The notes below the pieces were generated by a model, which made no database searches, was not told the DNA's origin, and worked only from the letters and a program-made list of their open reading frames with translations. This document shows positions 22,882-28,470 of a stretch of DNA of 28,470 nucleotides, piece after piece (position 1 is the stretch's first letter; each line of letters begins with the position of its first letter). A program made the translations under genes and the position numbers. The stretch is taken from NCBI GenBank assembly GCA_964439135.1, contig CAYTNN010000033.1:1-28470 (forward strand). The letters are read 5' to 3'. Source of the DNA: JAFGPJ01 sp964439135. Its GTDB lineage: Bacteria; Planctomycetota; Phycisphaerae; Sedimentisphaerales; Anaerobacaceae.

Positions 22882-24642
22882 ATGAATAAAAACAAAGACC
22901 TATTAGCTTCGGTGAGTGACATATCGACTGAGAGCGAGTATTTCTCGCCGGTGCCGAAGGGGTATAAAAAGGGCAAGTGCCGCTACGTGTTCGTTGTGGG
23001 CACGGTGATGAGCGGGCTGGGCAAGGGGATATTCTCTTCGTGTCTTGCAAAGCTGATGCAGGACAAGGGCATCAAGGTCGCGCCGATCAAGCTCGAAGGC
23101 TATCTGAATATCGATTCGGGCACGCTGAATCCGTTCCGGCACGGCGAAGTTTTCGTGCTCGACGACGGCATGGAATGCGATATGGACCTGGGCACGTACG
23201 AGAGATTGCTCGACCAGGATTTGAGTAAGGCAAACTTCGCCACGAGCGGCCAGATATTCAGCTCTATTCTCAATAAGGAACGCCACGGCGACTATCTCGG
23301 CAGGGACGTCCAGATGATTCCCCACGTCACCGGCGAGGTCAAGCTGAAGCTGCGCCAGTTGGCCATGGAAACCGACGCCGACATCGTTTTCGTCGAGATC
23401 GGCGGCACGGTCGGCGACTTGGAAAACGCCTACTACATCGAGGCGATGCGCGAATTAGCCTACGAAGAAGGTCCGAACAGCAGTTGCTTCGTGGCCCTGA
23501 CTTATATAATGGAGCCGAAGACCTTAGGCGAACAGAAATCAAAAGCCGCCCAGTTGGGCATTAAGCAGCTAATGCAGTGCGGTATTCAGCCGTCAATCAT
23601 CGCGTGCCGGGCGGCCAGCCCCGCGACGGAAAAGGTCCGGCAGAAAATCAGTGTGTACAGCAACGTTCCCTTCGAAAGGGTCATCAGCCTGCCGGACTCG
23701 GCGAGCATCTATCTGATCCCGGCGATGCTTCGAGAGGTCGGCCTGGATTTCGAAGTGGCCAGGCTGCTGAAAATCGAGGACCGGATCAATCTGCGAAACG
23801 AACGCAAGGCCTGGGCCAAATGGTGCGATTTCTCCGACAAGATGGGCAAGATCGATCGCAAGGTAACCATCGGTATCACGGGCAAGTACACATCGGTGCG
23901 TGACAGCTATGCCTCGATCATTAACGCCCTTGAGCACGCCGGCATCGCCCTGGGCTGCGAGGTTAACATAAAATGGATCGACACAACCGACATTACCGAT
24001 GAAAACGCAGCCGGGCAGCTTAATGATGTCGACGGCATAATCGTGCCGGGCGGCTTCGGCACCCGCGGGGCAGAGGGAAAGATCGCCTGTGTCAAATACA
24101 CGCGAGAGAATAATCTGCCGTATCTGGGAATCTGCTTTGGTTTTCAAATGGCGGTCATCGAATTTGCCCGTAATGTCTGCGGCCTGGCCCAGGCCAACAG
24201 CACCGAGATTGAGCCGAATTGTCCCGAGCCGGTAATCGACATCCTGCCGGAGCAGAAAAAGATAGAAGGTCTCGGTGGAAACATGCGCCTCGGCGGACGT
24301 GACATCGAAATAAAGCCAAAGACGCTGGCGTGGAAACTTTTCGGTAAAAGCAATTCGGTCCGGATGCGTTTCCGGCATCGTTACGAGGTTGACCCTCGCT
24401 ATATCGAGCAGTTGGAAGAAGCCGGCATGATATTTTCCGGAAAAGCCCCCAACCTGCCGATCATGCAGATTCTGGAACTGCCGGGCCATCCGTACTTCTT
24501 CGGCACCCAGGCCCATCCCTGCCTGACCAGCCGGCCGCTAAAGCCCCAGCCGATGTTCCTGGGACTGGTCGCTGCGGCGATGAAAAAACGCTACCCGAAG
24601 GAAAACTTGCCGGAGCGCACAGAAGCCGTTCGCAAAGCGTGA
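22882..24642 (+). CDS. pyrG: CTP synthase, divergent form with altered active-site motifs
   Basis: This 586-residue protein has the full CTP synthase layout: an amidoligase domain (~33-300) and a class I glutamine amidotransferase domain (~325-575). It converts UTP to CTP. A ~32-residue N-terminal extension precedes RYVFVVGTVMSGLGKGIFSS. Several normally invariant stretches differ from typical PyrG. K-F-D-PYIN is KLEGYLN (70-76). The UTP-site KTKPTQHS is KSKAAQLG (219-226). CLGMQ around the nucleophile Cys418 is CFGFQ. HPEF, supplying the His/Glu of the triad, is HPCL (His545, Cys547). EIGGTVGDLE and GGFGTRGAEGKI are retained. It could be the genuine CTP synthase of a divergent lineage or a paralogue with changed glutamine use. 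AAGAAGGGG upstream supports ATG 22882. Confidence 0.9.
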   Translation: MNKNKDLLASVSDISTESEYFSPVPKGYKKGKCRYVFVVGTVMSGLGKGIFSSCLAKLMQDKGIKVAPIKLEGYLNIDSGTLNPFRHGEVFVLDDGMECDMDLGTYERLLDQDLSKANFATSGQIFSSILNKERHGDYLGRDVQMIPHVTGEVKLKLRQLAMETDADIVFVEIGGTVGDLENAYYIEAMRELAYEEGPNSSCFVALTYIMEPKTLGEQKSKAAQLGIKQLMQCGIQPSIIACRAASPATEKVRQKISVYSNVPFERVISLPDSASIYLIPAMLREVGLDFEVARLLKIEDRINLRNERKAWAKWCDFSDKMGKIDRKVTIGITGKYTSVRDSYASIINALEHAGIALGCEVNIKWIDTTDITDENAAGQLNDVDGIIVPGGFGTRGAEGKIACVKYTRENNLPYLGICFGFQMAVIEFARNVCGLAQANSTEIEPNCPEPVIDILPEQKKIEGLGGNMRLGGRDIEIKPKTLAWKLFGKSNSVRMRFRHRYEVDPRYIEQLEEAGMIFSGKAPNLPIMQILELPGHPYFFGTQAHPCLTSRPLKPQPMFLGLVAAAMKKRYPKENLPERTEAVRKA

Positions 24643-24649
24643 AACCATC

Positions 24650-25039
24650 CTATTGCGGTTGTTTTTGTAGTTCCTCGATTTGCGCCCTTAGCCTGGCGTT
24701 TTCGTCGCGAAGTTTTTTGTTCTCTTCCAGAACGGTGTCGAGAACTCCCTTGACCTGGCTTCGGATGTTTTGCCGGGACTTATTTTTCCAGTCCTCTTTT
24801 TCCTGCAGGCATGTTTGAAGCAGGTTTTTTTGCTCGTCGATTTCCCTGCCGTGCTGGACTTTGAGCTTTTCGATTTCTTTGCTGCTTTGTGCTAATTGTT
24901 TTCTAAGCTCTATGTTCTCAGCAGCGATTGCTCTGCTCTTCTTAACGCTCGGCGGCTCGTTCTGCCCGCCGCAGCCTCCAATCAGCATTACGGCAACAAT
25001 AACGACTAAGACAAATGCTTTACTGGCCGGTCTTTTCAT
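24650..25039 (-). CDS. Small coiled-coil lipoprotein
   Basis: From ATG 25039 (preceded by AAGGGA) the 129-residue protein has a lipoprotein signal ending at Cys23 (LIGGC). An almost continuous helix of charged heptads follows: ENIELRKQLAQSSKEIEKLK, QEKEDWKNKSRQN, and LEENKKLRDENARLRAQIEE at the end. It should form a parallel coiled coil in the periplasm, Lpp- or OmpA-linker-like in shape but not in sequence. No function can be assigned. It ends 7 bases from the pyrG stop, so the two genes converge with no spacer. A longer in-frame start at 25225 overlaps the upstream gene and lacks a signal, so I did not use it. Confidence 0.75.
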   Translation of the reverse strand: MKRPASKAFVLVVIVAVMLIGGCGGQNEPPSVKKSRAIAAENIELRKQLAQSSKEIEKLKVQHGREIDEQKNLLQTCLQEKEDWKNKSRQNIRSQVKGVLDTVLEENKKLRDENARLRAQIEELQKQPQ

Positions 25040-25097
25040 TTTTATTATCCCTTCGAATTTATGCTTAATTTGTGCCCTGATATTCACCATAAAAAAA

Positions 25098-25922
25098 TTA
25101 GAATCCGCGTAACTTTGTGCTCTCACGCCGGGGCAATCCTTGGCGGGGAAGGCGTTTGAGCACGACGTATTCGATGCCGTTTTCTTCGCAGTACTGACGT
25201 TTGACAGGCTGGTCTCCGTCTTCATTCACGGCGTATATGTCCGGCCGGATGCGTTGGATTTCGGGTTCGGCGTCGAGCCAGCCATTTCCGGTTGAGATCA
25301 TGGCCTGCCTGACATAGCGTATGGATTGAACCATATACAAACGCTGCCGCTCATCGAACATGGGATGGCCCGGTCCTTTCAAGGCCCGGATGTTCGCATC
25401 ATGCCCTACGACAACATAGAGGTCGCCGAGTTCGGATACCTCCTCGAAGAATCGAACGTGCCCGGTATGAAACCAATCGTAGCATCCGGTGACCAGGACT
25501 TTTTTGTTGCCGGTGTCGGTATCGACTTCAATTGCCGGCAAATCGTCCAGATCCGTGTCGGAAAAAACCTTATATGTCAATCCGTGCGTGTGGCAGTAAG
25601 CCTGTCTGGCAGGCGTATCGTCGCTTGCGTGCACTACCCATGTACCTGCCGTAGCGAGTGCCTCCTCAGGCAACTCATTTGCATCGTTTACACAGACAAC
25701 CGTGACCTTGGTTACATAACGCACTGATTCCAGGTGGTAACGCCGTTCGGCCAAAGGAAATTTGGGAGCCTTGCCGGTTAAGGTATTAATCGCGGCATCG
25801 TTCCATAGGTATATGTGGACCGGGCCCAATCGGCTCGCCTCTTGCAGCAGGCGTATATTCCTGATATTTATGTTATCAAATGGCGCACAGAGAACTATTT
25901 CGGATAATCCCTTGTTGTTCAT
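25098..25922 (-). CDS. Duplicated cytidylyltransferase-like (ADP-heptose/glycerol-3-P type) nucleotidyltransferase
   Basis: A 274-residue protein made of two tandem nucleotidyltransferase-fold halves. The C-terminal half (~141-265) is intact: VLVTGCYDWFHTGHVRFFEE with the HTGH motif (152-155), a later DERQRLYMVQSIRYV and a final RRESTKLR in place of the usual R-S-S-T motif. The N-terminal half (~8-80) keeps the fold pattern (VLCAPFDNINIRNIRLLQEA, AERRYHLESVRYV) but has lost the H-x-G-H residues and is probably inactive. Such enzymes transfer NMP or CMP to sugar or polyol phosphates. The start overlaps the upstream kinase stop (ATGA). With the kinase and epimerase it probably makes an activated sugar. 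The donor nucleotide is not readable. Confidence 0.82.
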   Translation of the reverse strand: MNNKGLSEIVLCAPFDNINIRNIRLLQEASRLGPVHIYLWNDAAINTLTGKAPKFPLAERRYHLESVRYVTKVTVVCVNDANELPEEALATAGTWVVHASDDTPARQAYCHTHGLTYKVFSDTDLDDLPAIEVDTDTGNKKVLVTGCYDWFHTGHVRFFEEVSELGDLYVVVGHDANIRALKGPGHPMFDERQRLYMVQSIRYVRQAMISTGNGWLDAEPEIQRIRPDIYAVNEDGDQPVKRQYCEENGIEYVVLKRLPRQGLPRRESTKLRGF

Positions 25923-26722
25923 GCGTTCTGCGTCCTTACTTTTACCTGGAAGCCGCCGGGGACCGGTGTTTGTGATACGACATACATATAACCGCCGCCG
26001 CAACCGGAGAACATGGCGCCCGGATAGTTTTCCTGATAGAATCTCAGTAGAGCCTTGAGATTCAGTTTTAGGGTCGGATGTTCAACCACGTCCGGCAGAA
26101 TCTTCTCCCAGCAAAGCATGCAGTCGTTAAAGGACGCACCGAGGCCGGTCAGGTCCTTACTGATAATCGCATCGAAGCAGTCCCGGCCCGATTTTCCCAG
26201 CCGGGCCACCCACTGCGGATCGAAGTTCTTACGTCCCAGTGGATTGTATCCGTCCGGGCGCTGGTTTATGGGTACCATGTAGAGGACCGAGCTGAGCCAG
26301 GCGGCTACGTCCGGATCGTTGTTGGATTCGATATGTCTGGGGAAGCAACCGCCCTGGTAATTAATATCGTAATCCAGCCGGTTGATGCCGGGATATATCA
26401 GGCCGATCATGTCCTGAGAACCCGAGAGTTCGGTTTTGCCTTTGTTCTCGATATGGTAGAGTTCCCTGACCAGTTCGGCTTTGTCGCGATCCGGTATTTC
26501 TCCGTTCCATATTTTCACGGCTATAATACGCGTGCTGGAACAAATACCGCTGCGGTCCATAAAACGGAACTGGGCCGCGACCTGCACCGTGACCATAGAC
26601 CCAGGGGCGGAAGGATTGTGCTTCGAAACGTAGGGCTGGTCAATCCACCCGCCGGCCAGGGCCAAACGGTAGGGGATGTTTCCCACAATGTCGGTTATTT
26701 GAGTTTTGGGTTGTCGAGTCAT
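25919..26722 (-). CDS. GHMP-family sugar kinase (heptose-7-phosphate kinase-like)
   Basis: This 267-residue protein looks like a shortened GHMP kinase related to D-glycero-D-manno-heptose-7-phosphate kinase (HddA) and fucose kinases. Near the N-terminus, PYRLALAGGWIDQPYVSKHN corresponds to the family's R-x-x-x-x-GG-x-x-D substrate loop. GSQDMIGLIYPGI (~101-113) is at the position of the glycine-rich phosphate loop or metal-binding Asp. FSGCGGGYMYVV (~238-249) is the third GHMP motif (GAGGGG-like). It should phosphorylate a sugar at C1 or a similar position. The ATGA overlap with the nucleotidyltransferase supports consecutive steps. The classical P-x-GSGLGSS loop is not obvious, so the activity is less certain than the fold. 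Confidence 0.72.
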   Translation of the reverse strand: MTRQPKTQITDIVGNIPYRLALAGGWIDQPYVSKHNPSAPGSMVTVQVAAQFRFMDRSGICSSTRIIAVKIWNGEIPDRDKAELVRELYHIENKGKTELSGSQDMIGLIYPGINRLDYDINYQGGCFPRHIESNNDPDVAAWLSSVLYMVPINQRPDGYNPLGRKNFDPQWVARLGKSGRDCFDAIISKDLTGLGASFNDCMLCWEKILPDVVEHPTLKLNLKALLRFYQENYPGAMFSGCGGGYMYVVSQTPVPGGFQVKVRTQNA

Positions 26723-26736
26723 GGAACATCTATCAC

Positions 26737-27780
26737 TTAGCTGACAGTTCGCTTGCCTGCCTTACGATCGTTGTATTGCTGTTCGATCCAGGCATACGTC
26801 TTTTTCATGCCTTCTTCCAGCGGCGTGCCGGGGGCCCATCCAAGAACCTGCTGGATGAAGGTGTTGTCGCTGTTTCGCCCGGCAACGCCTATCGGCGCAT
26901 CCAGGTCGTGTTGCCGTTCCAATTTGATGCCCCCGATCTTTTCGGAAATGGAGACCAGATCGTTGATCGAGATCAGGTAATCGGAACCCAAATTGATCGG
27001 CGTAGCGATTAATTGCTCGCAGTGCATAATCATATCGATACCCTTTGTGCAGTCGTCGATATACATGAAGCTGCGAGTCTGGTGACCGTCGCCCCATATT
27101 ACGATCTCGTGCTTACCCGTATCCTTAGCCTCGATGACCTTGCGGCAAAGTGCCGCCGGGGCTTTTTCGCGCCCGCCATCCCAGGTGCCGTGCGGGCCGT
27201 AGACATTATGGAAGCGGGCAATGGCGGTATGAAGACCGCGCTCGGCCCGGTATTCCTGGCAGAACATTTCGGACATGAGCTTTTCCCAGCCATAGCCGCG
27301 TTCGGCCATGGCGGGGTAGGCGTCCGATTCCTTTAAGGCCCGCACGTTCGGATCCTTTTGCAGTTCAACATTGTAAGCACAAGCCGAGGATGAGTAGAAA
27401 TACCGCTGAGCCCCGGCACGATATGCCGCTTCAATCATATGGGTGTTGATCAGGATACTCCGCAGGCACTCGATACGGAAGCGTTCGATAAAGCCCATTC
27501 CGCCCATATCTGCAGCGAGGTTGTAGACTTCGACCGCGTCCTCGCAGGCCTTTCGGCAGTTATAATCATCGCTCAAGTCCAGGCACAGGGATTCAACCCC
27601 TTCGGTAATCTGATACCATTCAGGAAGGGGTTTCTTATCGATTGCACGAATACGCGTGAAACCCTGATTATTGAAATAACGGGCCAGTGCCCCGGCGATA
27701 AAACCGCCCGCTCCGGCGATAACGATTAGATCGTCTTTTTTCAGCATTGAACTTGCCGTAGGATTGTCTTTTGTTTTCAT
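26737..27780 (-). CDS. GDP-mannose 3,5-epimerase-like NAD-dependent epimerase
   Basis: This 347-residue short-chain (extended SDR) nucleotide-sugar epimerase has GAGGFIAGAL (23-32) as the NAD-binding glycine motif. AADMGGMGFI (89-98) is the hallmark of GDP-mannose 3,5-epimerase. SSSACAY carries Cys134 and YGWEK gives Tyr163 and Lys167. RFHNVYGPHGTWDGGREKAP, QTRSFMYIDDC and GRNSDNTFI also match that family. GDP-mannose 3,5-epimerase makes GDP-L-galactose or GDP-L-gulose; here the substrate may differ. It lies 14 bases ahead of the GHMP kinase and 42 bases after the phosphorylase stop, so all share one transcript. Met12 is an alternative start. Confidence 0.88.
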   Translation of the reverse strand: MKTKDNPTASSMLKKDDLIVIAGAGGFIAGALARYFNNQGFTRIRAIDKKPLPEWYQITEGVESLCLDLSDDYNCRKACEDAVEVYNLAADMGGMGFIERFRIECLRSILINTHMIEAAYRAGAQRYFYSSSACAYNVELQKDPNVRALKESDAYPAMAERGYGWEKLMSEMFCQEYRAERGLHTAIARFHNVYGPHGTWDGGREKAPAALCRKVIEAKDTGKHEIVIWGDGHQTRSFMYIDDCTKGIDMIMHCEQLIATPINLGSDYLISINDLVSISEKIGGIKLERQHDLDAPIGVAGRNSDNTFIQQVLGWAPGTPLEEGMKKTYAWIEQQYNDRKAGKRTVS

Positions 27781-27822
27781 AAATGTTCTTTCTTCAAGTT
27801 TTCCTATTTCAGATTGATTTTA

Positions 27823-28470
27823 CTATTCGAAAAGCACTTTCAGCTTTTCTTTGTCATCCGCCTTTATCCGTCCCTGCTCGGTCCAGACCGCCAGGTCGAG
27901 GCTATTCCGGCAGTGACAGTTTTCACCGATAAGCTCGTGCTCGCTGCTCAGGACGGCCTCTATAAGTTCCAGGCAGTTGTTCGTTGCCGCCTGCAGGTTT
28001 CCTATGATTTCCTTAAGCAATGTCTGTTTGTCTTTCCCGCCTGCATGCGGCTTCCAGCAGTCATAATCGCTTGCCAGCGCGATAATAGCGTAGCAGATTT
28101 GTGCTTCCCTGGCCAGTTTTGCTTCCGGCATGGCGGTCATTCCGATCAAATCGCCGCCCCAAGCCTTGTGCATAAGCGATTCGGCCCGCGTGGAAAACTG
28201 AGGCCCTTCCATGCACACGTATGTGCCCTTCGGATGTGTCGTTACGTCGATGCTTTTTGCCGTATCGATGAGCATCTCTCGAAGCCGCCCGCAAGCCGGA
28301 TCCGCCATCTCGCAGTGCACGGCTCCGTAGCCACCGAAGAAGCTGCTTGTCCGTTTGAACGTTTTATCGATGAACTGATCGACGATAACCAGGTCCCCCG
28401 GCGCGATTTGCTCGACAAGCGAACCCACGGCTGCGCTGCTTATCACGGTATGGACGCCGAGCTTTTTCAG
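27823..28470 (-). CDS. mtnP: S-methyl-5'-thioadenosine phosphorylase, N-terminus outside window
   Basis: The frame is open to the window edge (CTG AAA AAG at 28470), so the first ~60-70 residues are missing. The visible 215 residues match MTA phosphorylase of the PNP/UDP family: LKKLGVHTVISSAAVGSLVE, DLVIVDQFIDKT, GTYVCMEGPQFSTRAES, GGDLIGMTAMPEAKLAREAQ and ASDYDCW, with the catalytic Asp pair in DYD. It recycles methylthioadenosine from polyamine synthesis to adenine and methylthioribose-1-phosphate. The GTG at 28446 is internal (the frame continues upstream) and is not the start. It heads the minus-strand run that continues into the epimerase, although no metabolic link to nucleotide sugars is evident. 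Confidence 0.93.
   Translation of the reverse strand: MKKLGVHTVISSAAVGSLVEQIAPGDLVIVDQFIDKTFKRTSSFFGGYGAVHCEMADPACGRLREMLIDTAKSIDVTTHPKGTYVCMEGPQFSTRAESLMHKAWGGDLIGMTAMPEAKLAREAQICYAIIALASDYDCWKPHAGGKDKQTLLKEIIGNLQAATNNCLELIEAVLSSEHELIGENCHCRNSLDLAVWTEQGRIKADDKEKLKVLFE

Noticed and set aside
23593..24516. Long antisense frame opposite pyrG
   Set aside because: The sense frame has complete CTP synthase motifs. The antisense product is unrecognisable.
24650..25225. Extended start of the coiled-coil lipoprotein at 25225
   Set aside because: It overlaps the upstream nucleotidyltransferase gene and buries the lipoprotein signal. ATG 25039 has its own ribosome-binding site.
25923..26003. Extended N-terminus of the nucleotidyltransferase from 26003
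   Set aside because: The extra residues overlap the kinase gene. ATG 25922 gives the typical 4-base ATGA junction.
28444..28446. GTG at 28446 as the start of the phosphorylase
   Set aside because: The frame remains open to the window edge and the upstream residues (LKKLGVHT) continue the family match, so it is internal.

Overview
The window looks like a chromosomal segment of a Planctomycetota bacterium, most likely a Phycisphaerae/Sedimentisphaerales-type lineage. This is inferred from content, not from a marker gene. The clues are a Tat-exported lipoprotein sulfatase, a pseudopilin-like protein ending in an H-X9-D motif, an ECF sigma/anti-sigma operon with large secreted partners, and many short GC-rich hairpin repeats, several read through as protein. 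A Kdo-activating gene (kdsB) implies a Gram-negative LPS-type outer membrane.

Layout. Positions 1-4059 (+) hold a polysaccharide-use block: the 3' end of a glycosidase-like gene, a sulfatase with C-terminal HEAT-like repeats, and a sugar-porter MFS transporter, linked by overlapping starts and stops. Positions 4086-8219 (+) hold a 4HBT thioesterase, purF, purM and a multi-pass membrane protein. A DUF503 gene (-) converges on them across an inverted-repeat spacer. A pseudopilin-like gene (9034-9852, +) has its own promoter. Positions 14484 to 9991 (-) are a four-gene unit: ECF sigma factor, zinc-finger anti-sigma factor, secreted coiled-coil protein, and a large lipoprotein with a GE-x-H/ChaN-EreA-like domain.

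Positions 14485-17112 are non-coding and mobile. They contain a cluster of GGCTTTGTTT repeats and then an IS630-type remnant. The middle of its transposase is replaced by about 1 kb of 114-bp palindromic tandem repeats. Positions 17113-20674 (-) encode a complete CUT2 (ribose-type) sugar ABC transporter behind a good sigma70-like promoter overlapped by an 8+8 bp inverted repeat. Divergent from it, kdsB has a near-consensus promoter and is followed by a secretin-type pseudopilin-like protein and a divergent CTP synthase (CTP feeds Kdo activation).

From 28470 down to 24650 (-) lie a truncated methylthioadenosine phosphorylase, a GDP-mannose 3,5-epimerase-like enzyme, a GHMP (heptose-7-P-like) kinase, a two-domain nucleotidyltransferase and a small coiled-coil lipoprotein. 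The middle three look like a nucleotide-sugar pathway.

The items most worth a second look are the repeat array inside the IS630 transposase, the sigma/anti-sigma/ChaN-like operon, the CTP synthase with altered catalytic and nucleotide-site motifs, the epimerase-kinase-nucleotidyltransferase cassette, and the hairpin repeats fused into coding sequences. No tRNA, rRNA or CRISPR array was seen.
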